A stretch of 64,000 nt of DNA from assembly GCF_000719265.1 (NCBI RefSeq), contig NZ_JOFL01000002.1:124001-188000 (forward strand), given 5' to 3'. The notes beneath the pieces are model-generated. The model had not been told where the DNA came from. It searched no databases and was given only the letters and a program-made list of their open reading frames with translations. Position numbers and translations under genes: made by a program. Of this stretch, positions 1 to 8,967 are shown piece after piece (the first letter of the stretch is position 1; each line of letters starts with the position of its first letter). This stretch comes from Streptomyces roseoverticillatus (GTDB taxonomy: Bacteria > Actinomycetota > Actinomycetes > Streptomycetales > Streptomycetaceae).

Positions 1-1059
1 GTTCTCCGCCCCGACCGCGTCGCAGGCGATGGCCGCGACGAGCGCGGAGTCGATGCCGCCGGACAGGCCGATGAGGACGCTGCGGAAGTTGTTCTTGACG
101 ACGTACGCGCGCAGGCCCGTGACCAGCGCCTGGTAGACCTCGGCGTCGTCGCTCAGGTGCGGTGCCGCGCCGCCGGGCGTCTCCGGCTCGTAAGGGGGGA
201 GCGGGTCCGCGGACAGCGTGACGTGGTCGATGCGCAGCCCGTCGGCCACGACCCCGGACGGCGCCTCGGGGGCGGCCGCCGGCAGGTCGAGGTCGAGCAG
301 GACGCAGCCCTCCTCGAACTGCGGTGCCCGCGCGATCACCCCGCCGTCGCGGTCGACGACGATGGTGTCGCCGTCGAAGACGAGCTCGTCCTGGCCGCCG
401 GTCATGGCCAGGTACGCGGTCGTGCAGCCGGCCTCCTGGGCGCGCTTGCGCACCAGCTCCAGGCGGGTGTCGTCCTTCTCCCGCTCGTACGGGGAGGCGT
501 TGACCGACAGCAGCAGGCCGGCGCCCGCAGCACGCGCCGCGGGCACCCGGCCGCCCTCCTGCCACAGGTCCTCGCAGATGGCCAGCGCGACGTCCACGCC
601 GTGCACCCGGACCACCGGCATGGTGTCGCCGGGCACGAAGTACCGGAACTCGTCGAAGACGCCGTAGTTCGGCAGGTGGTGCTTGGCGAAGGACAGCGCG
701 ACCGCGCCGCGGTGCAGCACGGCCGCGGCGTTGCGCGGTGCGCCCGCGGGGCGGCCCAGGCGCGGGCGTGCCTCCTCGCTGCGGTCCAGGTAGCCGACGA
801 GGACCGGCAGCTCGCCGAGGCCCTCGGCGGCCAGGCGCGCGGCGAGGGCGTCCAGCGCGGCGCGCGAGGCGTCCACGAAGGAGGGCCGCAGGGCCAGGTC
901 CTCGACCGGGTAGCCGGTCAGCGCCATCTCGGGGAACGCCACCAGGTGGGCGCCCTGCCCGGCGGAGTGCCGGGTCCAGTGGACGATCGACTCGGCGTTC
1001 CCGGCGAGATCGCCGACGCAGGAGTCGATCTGGTTCAGTGCGAGGCGAAGTTGAGGCAC
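1..1059 (-). CDS. nadE: Glutamine-dependent NAD+ synthase, N-terminal 353 residues (runs off the left edge)
   Basis: Makes NAD+ from deamido-NAD+, ATP and glutamine in the cytoplasm. The visible part holds the whole N-terminal nitrilase-type amidase domain, with the Lys motif AKHHLPNYGVFDEFRYF and the nucleophile Cys in the ICEDLW motif. It ends inside the synthase domain at the PP-loop SGGIDS, which lies in the last visible 20 residues. Full-length homologues are about 580 residues, so roughly 230 C-terminal residues are outside the window. The GTG start gives the usual beginning MPQLRLALNQIDSCVGD. It is transcribed away from the copper genes to its right. Identity is very secure from the two catalytic motifs. 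Confidence 0.95.
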   Translation of the reverse strand, partial: MPQLRLALNQIDSCVGDLAGNAESIVHWTRHSAGQGAHLVAFPEMALTGYPVEDLALRPSFVDASRAALDALAARLAAEGLGELPVLVGYLDRSEEARPRLGRPAGAPRNAAAVLHRGAVALSFAKHHLPNYGVFDEFRYFVPGDTMPVVRVHGVDVALAICEDLWQEGGRVPAARAAGAGLLLSVNASPYEREKDDTRLELVRKRAQEAGCTTAYLAMTGGQDELVFDGDTIVVDRDGGVIARAPQFEEGCVLLDLDLPAAAPEAPSGVVADGLRIDHVTLSADPLPPYEPETPGGAAPHLSDDAEVYQALVTGLRAYVVKNNFRSVLIGLSGGIDSALVAAIACDAVGAEN

Positions 1060-1121
1060 GCCGCCCAGAGTACTCGTCTATCTGACGCGATCTCTGAGCG
1101 GCGAGGTGCGGCGCTTGACCG

Positions 1122-2729
1122 TTACTTCCGGTAGCCGAGCAGCGTCATCATCCCGGACTCGGAGTGGTAGACGTTGTGGCAGTGGAGCATCCACAGGCCC
1201 GGGTTGTCGGCGTCGAAGTCCACGTCCAGTCGCTTGCCGGGCAGCACGATGGCCGTGTCCTTGCGCGGGCCGCCGCCCGGCAGGGCAAAGGTGTGGCCGT
1301 GCAGGTGCATGGGGTGCCACATCGTCGTCGCGTTGACGAACGAGAGCCGCACGCGCTCGCCCGCGGCCACGGGGAGCCGCCGCGAGGGCGCGTACTTCTC
1401 CCCGTTGATCGCCCAGTCGTACTTCGCCATCGACCCGGTCAGCCGGAGCGTGATCGTGCGGTCGGGGGAGCGGTCCCGTAGGCGTACGGCCTTGTCCGCC
1501 TTGAGCCGGTCGGCGGTGAGCAGCTGCCCGTCCAGCTCGCGCGGGCGCGCCGACGCGCCGGGGGCGGAGCCGCCGCCCGTCCGCAGCAGCGCGAACGCGG
1601 CCTCCTTCTTGCCCTCGGCCAGTGCCGTCAGCGGGAAGACCCCGTCCTTCGCCTCGACGAGCACGTCGTAGCGCTCGCCCATGCCCAGCAGCAGGGCGTC
1701 GGTCTCCGCGTGCTCGACGGGGAAGCCGTCCGTGTGCGTGACCGTCATCTTGTGGTCGCCGAGGGCCACGCGGAAGGCGGTGTCCCCGCCCGCGTTGACG
1801 AAGCGGATCCGGATCCGGTCGCCCGGCTTGGCCGCGAACGTCTCGGGGTCGGCGGGCGCGCGCCCGTTGACCAGGTAGTACGGGTAGGCGACGTCGCCCG
1901 CGTCCCCGCCGAGGAGGGGGCTGGTGGCGCCCATCAGCATGCGGGAGGGGGACTTCTCCGCCTCGGCCGCCGTCATCGACATGTGGTGCATGCCGCCCCC
2001 TCCGCCGCCGTGGTCCATGCCGCCCATGTCGTGGTCCATGCCACCCCCGCCGTGGTCCGTGCCGCCCATGCCCTTCGACAGTTCGGCCAGCACCGCGTCC
2101 GGCGTGCTGCCGTCCACCCCGTCGACCCAGTCGTCGAGGACGACGACCCACTCCCTGTCGTACTGCAGCGGCTCCTTGGGGTCCTCCACGATCAGCGGCG
2201 CGTACAGCCCGCGGTCCTGCTGGACGCCCGAGTGGGGGTGGAACCAGTACGTGCCGGGGTGCGTGACCGCGAAGCGGTAGTCGAAGGACGCGCCCGCCTG
2301 GACGGGGCGCTGGGTGACGCCGGGAACGCCGTCCATGTCGTTGCGGAGCGCGAGCCCGTGCCAGTGCATGGACGTGGGCTCGGGCAGGTGGTTGGCGAGC
2401 GTGAGGGCGAGGGTGTCGCCCGCGGTGACCCGGACCTCCTTGCCGGGCAGCCGGTCGCCGTAGGCCCAGGTGTCGACCGTACGGCCGCCCAGGTCGACCT
2501 GCGTGCGGGTCGCGGTCAGCCGGACGCTGCGGACCGGCCCGCTCCCGCGCTTCGCCTCGGCCGCGGCGACCTCCGCGCCGTCCGGCGTGACGAAGGCGGC
2601 GGGCGCGGCCGACGGGGAGGAGGAACCGCCCGCGCCGTCGGAGCAGGCGGCGAGCAGACCGCCGCCGGCAGCGGCGAGACCGGCGCCGAGGACGGCGCGG
2701 CGGGTGTGTGTGCGGTTGTGCGTACGCAT
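1122..2729 (-). CDS. Secreted multicopper oxidase (CueO/laccase-like), Tat lipoprotein
   Basis: A 535-residue three-domain multicopper oxidase, probably oxidising Cu(I) or phenols outside the membrane. The N-terminus carries a twin-arginine motif (TRRAVLGAG) and a lipobox (LLAAC), so the protein should be a Tat-exported lipoprotein. All four copper-ligand motifs are present: HWHGLALRNDMDG, HPGTYWFHPHSG, MWHPMHLHGHTF and HCHNVYHSESGM; the last has the type 1 Cys and axial Met. A Met/His/Gly-rich stretch (GGMDHDMGGMDHGGGGGGMH) near residue 235 resembles the Cu-binding inserts of CueO-like enzymes. ATG at 2729 is chosen because AGAGGTG lies 9 nt upstream; an in-frame GTG exists 12 nt earlier. 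It follows the His-rich DUF6153 gene, probably as one operon under a copper operator. Confidence 0.93.
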   Translation of the reverse strand: MRTHNRTHTRRAVLGAGLAAAGGGLLAACSDGAGGSSSPSAAPAAFVTPDGAEVAAAEAKRGSGPVRSVRLTATRTQVDLGGRTVDTWAYGDRLPGKEVRVTAGDTLALTLANHLPEPTSMHWHGLALRNDMDGVPGVTQRPVQAGASFDYRFAVTHPGTYWFHPHSGVQQDRGLYAPLIVEDPKEPLQYDREWVVVLDDWVDGVDGSTPDAVLAELSKGMGGTDHGGGGMDHDMGGMDHGGGGGGMHHMSMTAAEAEKSPSRMLMGATSPLLGGDAGDVAYPYYLVNGRAPADPETFAAKPGDRIRIRFVNAGGDTAFRVALGDHKMTVTHTDGFPVEHAETDALLLGMGERYDVLVEAKDGVFPLTALAEGKKEAAFALLRTGGGSAPGASARPRELDGQLLTADRLKADKAVRLRDRSPDRTITLRLTGSMAKYDWAINGEKYAPSRRLPVAAGERVRLSFVNATTMWHPMHLHGHTFALPGGGPRKDTAIVLPGKRLDVDFDADNPGLWMLHCHNVYHSESGMMTLLGYRK

Positions 2730-2789
2730 GGGTGAGTGCACCTCTGAGGGGTCGGTGAAGAAGGGGCAGGGACGCGCAGAAGCGCGCTC

Positions 2790-3224
2790 CTACACCCGCA
2801 GCACCGACAGCCGCGCGAGGGACTTGTGCCGTGGAGGCGGCGGGATCGGCCACAGCGACCGCAGCAACCGCGCCCGGGCCGCGGCCAGGGCGGCGGCGGG
2901 ACGGCGCAGGGCCGCGCTGACCAGCAGCAGGACGAGCGCCAGGAAGGCGGCGCCGAGGACGGCCAGGCAGACCGACATGGGGTCCATGCCGGGGGCGGAC
3001 AGCGGATCGTCCGCGACGGGGGAGCCGGCGGGGGCGGAATGCGTCTGCGGGTGCGCGCCGGCCGTCGCATGCGTACGAGCCTCATGGCTCATCCCCGCGT
3101 GCCCCGTCGGATGCCCCAGCGTGTGCATCGTGACGATGCCCAGCAGCAGGGCGGAGAGCAGCAACAGGCGCCCGCACCACGCGGCCGCCGTCCCCTGCTG
3201 TCCGTTGCTGATCCCCCTCGTCAC
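2790..3224 (-). CDS. DUF6153-type small membrane protein with His-rich extracytoplasmic loop
   Basis: A 144-residue protein with two hydrophobic segments (about residues 17-36 and 96-118). The stretch between them is rich in His and Met, including HTLGHPTGHAGMSHEARTH. I recognise it as DUF6153-like, a family of unknown function. The gene lies 60 bp upstream of the multicopper oxidase on the same strand, and the His-rich loop plus the copper-type operator in front of it suggest a role in copper handling; that role is inference. The GTG start has no clear ribosome site, but TAGGGT lies 6 nt upstream, which would fit a leaderless transcript. A later start inside the reading frame is possible. 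Confidence 0.8.
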   Translation of the reverse strand: MTRGISNGQQGTAAAWCGRLLLLSALLLGIVTMHTLGHPTGHAGMSHEARTHATAGAHPQTHSAPAGSPVADDPLSAPGMDPMSVCLAVLGAAFLALVLLLVSAALRRPAAALAAARARLLRSLWPIPPPPRHKSLARLSVLRV

Positions 3225-3234
3225 CCTCGCACCC

Positions 3235-3249
3235 TACCCCTACGGGGTA
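3235..3249. promoter_or_regulatory. Candidate CsoR (copper repressor) operator
   Basis: The sequence TACCCC-TAC-GGGGTA is a perfect 6-bp inverted repeat with a 3-bp centre. It has the TACCC...GGGTA form known for CsoR operators in Bacillus and Streptomyces. It overlaps the presumed -10 element (TAGGGT read on the minus strand) just upstream of the DUF6153/multicopper oxidase genes, so binding would block that promoter. It also lies about 95 bp upstream of the divergent permease start. No csoR gene is in this window. Confidence 0.65.
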
Positions 3250-3342
3250 TGCCCGCTCCACGGCCCCGGAAATGGGATTATGGGGCGAAACGTTTGCCGC
3301 TCCACGCGCACCACGCACGGCCTGAAGGACGCTCCCCCTCCC

Positions 3343-4818
3343 ATGACCATCACGGAACCGGTGAGGGACGACCGTCCCGTCGCCGTCCCCGCACCGCCGA
3401 AGCCCCCGCGGCCCCAGCCGCAGCCCCAGTTCATCTCGTGGGTCACCCTCGCGATGATGACCACGGCCTCCGTGGCCAACCTGCGGCCCGCGCCGTCCAT
3501 GGCGCTCTACGGACTGGCCGCCGTCTTCCTCTACCTCCTCCCGGCCGTGGTCTTCCTGCTGCCGACCGCCCTCGTCTCCGCCGAGCTGGCCTCCGGCTGG
3601 ACCGGCGGCATCTACCGCTGGGTCAGCGAGGGGCTCTCCAAGCCGCTGGGCTTCCTGGCCGTGTGGTGCCAGTTCGCGATGACGATCGCCTACTACCCGA
3701 GCCTGCTGGCCTACGTGGCGAGCACCTTCGCCTACGTCATCGACCCGCGGCTCGCCGACAACGGCCTCTACGTCGCCATCGTGATCGTCGTCGTCTACTG
3801 GGCCGGCGTGCTGATCTCCTCGCGCGGCACGAAGGCCGTGGCCGGGCTGTCCAGCATGGGCCTCGTCATCGGCACCCTCATCCCGGGCGTCGTCCTCGTC
3901 GTCCTCGGCCTGGTCTTCCTCGGCCAGGGCAACGCCTCCGCCGCGCCCATGGACAGCGGCCACCTCCTCCCGCCGTGGACCGGCCTCGCCAGCCTCGTGC
4001 TGATCGTCGGCAACTTCCTGTCGTACGCGGGCATGGAGATGAACGGCGTTCACGTCTCCTCGCTGCGCGAGCCCGGCAAGCAGTTCCCGCGCTCGGTGTT
4101 CGCGGCCACCGGCCTCGTCCTGCTGATCTTCATCCTGCCCGCGCTGGCCATCAGCTGGGTCATGCCGGGCGAGGACCTCAGCCTCACCGCCGGCGTGATG
4201 CAGGCCTTCCAGGGCTTCTTCGACCACTTCCACGTGGGCTGGCTGACCAAGGTCGTCGGCGTGCTGCTCGTCGCCGCGGCGCTCGGCGGCATGCTCGCCT
4301 GGCTGGCCGGGCCCTCCAAGGGCCTGCTGATGGTCGCCCGGCAGGAGGGCTACCTGCCGCCCGCGCTGCAGAAGCTCAACAAGAACGGCGTCCAGCGCAA
4401 CATCATGGTCGCCCAGGGCGCGCTCACCACCGTCATCGCGCTCCTCTACGCGTTCATCCCGGACGTCTCCAGCGCGTACTGGATCTTCTCCGTGATCACC
4501 ACGCAGATCTACCTCGTCGTCTACCTGCTGATGTTCGCCGCCGCCGTCCGGCTGCGCCGCAATCAGCCGGACCGGCCGCGCGGCTTCCGGGTGCCCGCCC
4601 TGCACCTCGTCGCGGGCGTCGGCTTCGCGGCCTCGCTCGCCGCCATGTGCATCGGCTTCGTCCCGCCCGAACAGTTCGGCGGCGGCCCGCTCTGGCGCTA
4701 CCTGCTCACCGTCGGCGGCGGGCTGTTCGTCCTCGGGTTCCTCACCCCGCTCGCCCTCCTGAAGTTCCGCAAACCGCACTGGGTGGCGCCGGAGCACCGG
4801 GAGAGCCCCGTCCGTTAG
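3343..4818 (+). CDS. APC-superfamily amino acid permease (GadC-like)
   Basis: A 491-residue integral membrane transporter with about twelve hydrophobic segments. It resembles the glutamate/GABA antiporter branch of the amino acid-polyamine-organocation superfamily: a proline-rich cytoplasmic N-terminus, then SWVTLAMMTTASVANLR as the start of helix 1, the ELASGWTGGIYRWVSEG segment after helix 2, and an AGPSKGLLMVARQEGYLP loop. The substrate cannot be read from sequence. ATG at 3343 follows a GAAGGA ribosome site; the frame stays open far upstream, but that part overlaps the multicopper oxidase genes and has no membrane-protein character. The next gene begins 28 bp after the stop, so the two may be cotranscribed. 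Confidence 0.85.
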   Translation: MTITEPVRDDRPVAVPAPPKPPRPQPQPQFISWVTLAMMTTASVANLRPAPSMALYGLAAVFLYLLPAVVFLLPTALVSAELASGWTGGIYRWVSEGLSKPLGFLAVWCQFAMTIAYYPSLLAYVASTFAYVIDPRLADNGLYVAIVIVVVYWAGVLISSRGTKAVAGLSSMGLVIGTLIPGVVLVVLGLVFLGQGNASAAPMDSGHLLPPWTGLASLVLIVGNFLSYAGMEMNGVHVSSLREPGKQFPRSVFAATGLVLLIFILPALAISWVMPGEDLSLTAGVMQAFQGFFDHFHVGWLTKVVGVLLVAAALGGMLAWLAGPSKGLLMVARQEGYLPPALQKLNKNGVQRNIMVAQGALTTVIALLYAFIPDVSSAYWIFSVITTQIYLVVYLLMFAAAVRLRRNQPDRPRGFRVPALHLVAGVGFAASLAAMCIGFVPPEQFGGGPLWRYLLTVGGGLFVLGFLTPLALLKFRKPHWVAPEHRESPVR

Positions 4819-4846
4819 CTTGTCGGAGAGCGACGAGGGGGAGCCC

Positions 4847-5788
4847 ATGAACAGCGCGAACGGCGGCAACGGCGTGAACGGCACGGTGCGGCCGCCGGCG
4901 GGGCCCGGCACCGAGCGGCCCCCGGGGCGCATGCTCCGCGTCGGCGGAGTGCCGCTGCACATCGTGCGCGAGGGCTCCGGGCCGGTGTGCGTGCTCAGCG
5001 CCGGGCTCGGCATGGGCTGGTTCGACTGGGAGCCCGTCGTGCCGCTGCTCACCCCGCACCGCACCGTCGTCCGCTTCGACCGGCCCGGCCTCGGCTTCAG
5101 CGCCCCGCCCCTCGAACCGCCCACCGCCGCGGGCGAGGCCGACCGGATAGCCGGCGTCCTCGACGCCCTCGGGCTGACCGGACCCGCGACGGTCGTCGGC
5201 CACTCCCTGGCCGGCTTCCACGCCGAGGCCTTCGCCCGCCTGCACCCGCAGCGCACCGCCGGCATCGTCCTCGTCGACGGCAGCGTCGAGGAGGACCCGC
5301 GGCCCGCGCCCGCCCGCGAGCTGCGCACCACCGCCGCCCACGCCCGCGGCCGCGTCCTCGCCGCGGCGGGGCTGCCGCGGGCGCTCGGCCCGGCCCTGCG
5401 CCGGCTCACCGTCCGCGCCTCGTCCGTCAGCCGCCAGGACCCGGCGCCCGCGGACCTCGTGCGGCGCACGTACGGCACGGGGCGGGTGGCGCGGGCGCTC
5501 CTCATGGAGAACGCCCGCTACCGCGACGTGGCCGCGGAGCTCGGCGCCCTGCGCGAGAGCCGGCCCATGCCGCCCGTGCCGGTGAGCGTGCTGGCGGCCT
5601 CCCCGGGCACGGGATCCTGGCTGGAACGCCGCTGGCTGGAGCGGCAGCGGGCGCTCGCCGAGCGGCTCGACGGCCGCTTCGAGGCGGTGGCCCCGGCGGG
5701 CCACCTCCTGATGTACGACCGCCCGCAGGCGGTGGCGGCGGCCGTCCTGGCGACGCCGGCACGCCTCCGGCGGGGCGATCCGGCGTAG
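4847..5788 (+). CDS. Alpha/beta hydrolase
   Basis: A 313-residue cytoplasmic alpha/beta-fold hydrolase of unknown substrate. The nucleophile elbow is GHSLAG (VVGHSLAGFHAEAFARLHP), followed by VDGSVEED, and the C-terminal catalytic His is in GHLLMYDRP. An N-terminal Gly/Pro/Asn-rich stretch of about 25 residues precedes the fold. ATG at 4847 has a strong GAGGGGGAG ribosome site, so it is preferred over an upstream TTG. The gene is closely downstream of the permease and is followed by a hairpin. Confidence 0.85.
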   Translation: MNSANGGNGVNGTVRPPAGPGTERPPGRMLRVGGVPLHIVREGSGPVCVLSAGLGMGWFDWEPVVPLLTPHRTVVRFDRPGLGFSAPPLEPPTAAGEADRIAGVLDALGLTGPATVVGHSLAGFHAEAFARLHPQRTAGIVLVDGSVEEDPRPAPARELRTTAAHARGRVLAAAGLPRALGPALRRLTVRASSVSRQDPAPADLVRRTYGTGRVARALLMENARYRDVAAELGALRESRPMPPVPVSVLAASPGTGSWLERRWLERQRALAERLDGRFEAVAPAGHLLMYDRPQAVAAAVLATPARLRRGDPA

Positions 5789-5830
5789 GGGGCTGCGGCG
5801 GCGTCCGGCGGTGCCCGCCGCCCCGGGCCC

Positions 5831-5851
5831 GTGCGGGGCCGAGCCCCGCAC
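5831..5851 (+). terminator. Candidate terminator after the hydrolase gene
   Basis: A perfect 9-bp inverted repeat, GTGCGGGGC-cga-GCCCCGCAC, lies 42 bp after the alpha/beta hydrolase stop. There is no U-tract, as is usual in Streptomyces. A second hairpin, CCCGGGG with a 7-nt loop, lies at 5939-5959 ahead of the P450 gene. Confidence 0.5.
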
Positions 5852-6010
5852 CCGCGGCGGACCGTACGGAACCGGCCCCTCCATCCCGCGTCCACCCGCC
5901 CCCCGGCCCCGCGTTCAGAAACTGTCAAACCGGAGAAACCCGGGGTTTTAGCCCCCGGGCAGCGGAAAACCTCGTGGCGCGCCCCACGCACCGCCGATCG
6001 AGGGACCGCC

Positions 6011-7351
6011 ATGCCCGTCACGTACGTGTCCGGAACCGCCCCCGGGGGCCTGCCGCTCGTCGGCCACGCCTGGCCGCTCATGCGCCGGCCCCTCGACTTC
6101 CTCCGCTCCCTGCCGGCCCACGGCGACCTCGTGGAGATCCGCCTCGGATCCGTCCCGGCCTACGTCCCCTGCCACCCCGAGCTCGTGCACCAAGTGCTCT
6201 TCGACGACCGGACCTTCGACAAGGGAGGCCCGTTCTTCACCCGGCTCCGCGACATCGTCGGCAACGGCCTCGGCAGCTGCGCGCACCGGGACCACCGCCG
6301 CCAGCGCCGTCTCGTCCAGCCCGCCTTCCACCGCGCCCGCCTCGACGGCTACGCGGGGGTGATGGCGGAGGAGGCCGCCCGCCTGTCCGCGTCCTGGCGC
6401 GCGGGGGAGACCGTCGACGTCTTCCCCGCCATGTTCGGCCTCACCCTGCGGACCGTCACCCGCACCCTCTTCTCGGCCCGCCTCGCCGAGGACGACGTGG
6501 CCCGCCTCCAGCACTCCTTCGCCGTCGCGCTCAGCGGCCTCTTCCGGCGGATGTTCGTCCCCGGGCCGGTGCAGCGCCTGCCGCTGCCCGCCAACCGCCG
6601 CTACGCGCGGGCCCTCGCCGACCTGCACACCACCGTGGACCGCCTCGTCACCGCGTACCGGCGCAGCGGGCAGGACCACGGCGACCTGCTGTCCACCCTG
6701 GTCGCCGCCCGGGACGAGGACGGCAACGAAGGCCTGACCGCCACCGAGATCCACGACCAGGTCATGACGATGGTCTTCGGCGGCTCGGAGACCATGGCCG
6801 CCTCCCTGACCTGGTCCCTGTACGCCCTGGCCCGGCACCCGGAGACGGCCCGCGAGCTCCACGAGGAGCTCGATTCGGTCCTCGGCGACCGGCCCGTGAC
6901 GCCCGCCGACGTGCCGCGCCTGCCCTGCACCGGGCAGATCGTCACCGAGTCCCTGCGCCGTTACTCGCCCGCATGGCTGTTCACCCGCGTCACGACCGTC
7001 CCGGTGGACATGGCCGGCCGCCGCCTGCCGCCCGGCAGCACGATGGTCGTCAGCCCGCCGGTCGTCCACCACAGCCCCGCCGTGCACGCGTGCCCGGCGG
7101 AGTTCCGCCCCGCCCGCTGGCCCGCCGAGCCCGGCCGGCCGCCCCGCGAAGGAGCCGTGATCTTCGGCGTGGGGGCCCGCAAGTGCATCGGCGACGTCTA
7201 CGCCATGACCGAGGCCGTGCTCGCCCTGGCCACGTTCTGCCACCGATGGCGCATGGAACTCGCGCCGGGCGCCGACGTGCGACCGCCGGCACTGTCCACG
7301 GTGCAGTACCCCCGCCGCCTCCTGCTGCGGCTCACGGACCGCCCGCGATAA
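6011..7351 (+). CDS. Cytochrome P450
   Basis: A 446-residue soluble P450 monooxygenase. It has the I-helix oxygen-activation segment VFGGSETMAASLTW, the ExxR motif in TESLRRYSP, and the haem-binding loop FGVGARKCIGD with the Cys thiolate ligand. The N-terminus begins TAPGGLPLVGHAWPLMRRPLDFL, which recalls the terpene oxidases of Streptomyces (pentalenene or epi-isozizaene oxidases), but no terpene cyclase, ferredoxin or reductase is nearby. The substrate is therefore unknown. ATG at 6011 (MPVTYVSGTAPGG) is preferred over the longer open frame, which lacks P450-like sequence. Confidence 0.9.
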   Translation: MPVTYVSGTAPGGLPLVGHAWPLMRRPLDFLRSLPAHGDLVEIRLGSVPAYVPCHPELVHQVLFDDRTFDKGGPFFTRLRDIVGNGLGSCAHRDHRRQRRLVQPAFHRARLDGYAGVMAEEAARLSASWRAGETVDVFPAMFGLTLRTVTRTLFSARLAEDDVARLQHSFAVALSGLFRRMFVPGPVQRLPLPANRRYARALADLHTTVDRLVTAYRRSGQDHGDLLSTLVAARDEDGNEGLTATEIHDQVMTMVFGGSETMAASLTWSLYALARHPETARELHEELDSVLGDRPVTPADVPRLPCTGQIVTESLRRYSPAWLFTRVTTVPVDMAGRRLPPGSTMVVSPPVVHHSPAVHACPAEFRPARWPAEPGRPPREGAVIFGVGARKCIGDVYAMTEAVLALATFCHRWRMELAPGADVRPPALSTVQYPRRLLLRLTDRPR

Positions 7352-7564
7352 GCGGAGGCCGGGCCCCCGCTCCGCTCGCCGCCCCGCCGGTGCGGCAACC
7401 GCCCCCGAGCAGGCAGTATGGGGGGAGAACCGTACACGCACACGATGCGGAACGTTCGGACCCATGTCTGCAACGCACCCGACATCATGTGGTGGGATGC
7501 TCTATGCCCCCGATGTGCCCCGCGGCTTGGGAAGGGGCGGCCTGACCAGCGAGGATGGGTAGCT

Positions 7565-8926
7565 ATGGATAAGCAGCAGGAGTTCGTGCTCCGCACCCTG
7601 GAAGAGCGCGACATCCGCTTCGTGCGGCTGTGGTTCACCGACGTGCTCGGCTATCTGAAGTCCGTGGCCGTCGCCCCCGCCGAGCTGGAGCAGGCCTTCG
7701 ACGAGGGCATCGGCTTCGACGGCTCCGCGATCGAGGGCTTCGCGCGGGTCTACGAGTCCGACATGATCGCCAAGCCGGACCCGGGCACCTTCCAGATCCT
7801 GCCCTGGCGCGCGGAGGCCCCCGGTACCGCCCGGATGTTCTGCGACATCCTCATGCCGGACGGCTCGCCCTCCTACGCCGACCCGCGCTACGTCCTCAAG
7901 CGCATCCTCGCCAAGACCTCCGACCTCGGCTTCACCTTCTACACCCACCCCGAGATCGAGTTCTTCCTGCTCAAGGACAAGCCGGTGGACGGCACCCGCC
8001 CGGTGCCCGCCGACTCCTCCGGCTACTTCGACCACACCCCGCAGAACGTGGGCATGGACTTCCGCCGCCAGGCCATCACCATGCTCGAATCCATGGGCAT
8101 CTCGGTCGAGTTCAGCCACCACGAGGGCGCCCCCGGCCAGCAGGAGATCGACCTGCGCTACGCCGACGCGCTCTCCACCGCCGACAACATCATGACCTTC
8201 CGGCTCGTGATGAAGCAGGTCGCGCTGGAGCAGGGCGTCCAGGCCACGTTCATGCCGAAGCCGTTCTCCGAGTACCCCGGCTCGGGCATGCACACCCACC
8301 TCTCCCTCTTCGAGGGCGACCGCAACGCCTTCTACGAGTCCGGCGCCGAGTACCAGCTGTCCAAGGTCGGCCGGTCCTTCATCGCGGGCCTGCTGAAGCA
8401 CGCCGCCGAGATCTCGGCCGTGACCAACCAGTGGGTCAATTCCTACAAGCGCATCTGGGGCGGCTCCGCCCGCAGCGCCGGCGCGGGCGGCGAGGCCCCC
8501 TCGTACATCTGCTGGGGCCACAACAACCGCTCCGCGCTCATCCGCGTCCCGATGTACAAGCCCGGCAAGACCGGCTCCGCCCGGGTCGAGGTCCGCTCCA
8601 TCGACTCCGGCGCCAACCCCTACCTGACCTATGCGGTGCTGCTGGCCGCCGGTCTCAAGGGCATCGAGGAGGGCTACGAGCTCCCGGCCGGCGCCGACGA
8701 CGACGTGTGGGCGCTGTCCGACTCCGAGCGCCGGGCCATGGGCATCGAGCCGCTGCCGCAGAACCTGGGCGAGGCCATCGCGCTGATGGAGCGCAGCGAG
8801 CTGGTGGCCGAGACCCTCGGCGAGCACGTCTTCGACTTCTTCCTGCGCAACAAGAAGCAGGAGTGGGAGGAGTACCGCTCGGAGGTCACCGCGTTCGAGC
8901 TCCGCAAGATGCTGCCCGTGCTCTAG
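7565..8926 (+). CDS. glnA2: Type I glutamine synthetase-like enzyme GlnA2 (probable gamma-glutamylpolyamine synthetase)
   Basis: A 453-residue member of the GS-I family. It has the beta-grasp N-terminus with GIGFDGSAIEGF, the metal-binding EIEFFLL and HHEGAPGQQEID segments, and the ATP/glutamate-binding GSGMHTHLSLF. Length, sequence and position next to glnE fit GlnA2 of S. coelicolor (SCO2241). From memory, that protein was reported to ligate polyamines rather than ammonia. A Tyr aligns with the adenylylation-loop region (EEGYELPAG), but the flanking residues differ from canonical GlnA, so control by GlnE is uncertain. ATG at 7565 follows a GAGGAT site. No GlnR-type box was seen upstream. 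glnE starts 41 bp after the stop. Confidence 0.9.
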   Translation: MDKQQEFVLRTLEERDIRFVRLWFTDVLGYLKSVAVAPAELEQAFDEGIGFDGSAIEGFARVYESDMIAKPDPGTFQILPWRAEAPGTARMFCDILMPDGSPSYADPRYVLKRILAKTSDLGFTFYTHPEIEFFLLKDKPVDGTRPVPADSSGYFDHTPQNVGMDFRRQAITMLESMGISVEFSHHEGAPGQQEIDLRYADALSTADNIMTFRLVMKQVALEQGVQATFMPKPFSEYPGSGMHTHLSLFEGDRNAFYESGAEYQLSKVGRSFIAGLLKHAAEISAVTNQWVNSYKRIWGGSARSAGAGGEAPSYICWGHNNRSALIRVPMYKPGKTGSARVEVRSIDSGANPYLTYAVLLAAGLKGIEEGYELPAGADDDVWALSDSERRAMGIEPLPQNLGEAIALMERSELVAETLGEHVFDFFLRNKKQEWEEYRSEVTAFELRKMLPVL

Positions 8927-8967
8927 CCGGTGCCTATCATGGCGGCAGTGCGGAGCGAGGGGTGCCG

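Noticed and set aside
2470..3342. Open frame extending the APC permease by 291 residues upstream
   Set aside because: It is antisense to the multicopper oxidase and DUF6153 genes, has no permease or signal character, and ATG at 3343 has a ribosome site.
3082..5505. 807-residue frame antisense to the permease and hydrolase genes
   Set aside because: Composition dominated by Asp/Glu/Arg/Gly from antisense high-GC codons; no recognisable fold.
6011..7351. P450 as part of a terpene biosynthesis cluster
   Set aside because: The N-terminus resembles terpene oxidases, but no terpene synthase, ferredoxin or prenyltransferase gene is nearby; neighbours are primary-metabolism genes.
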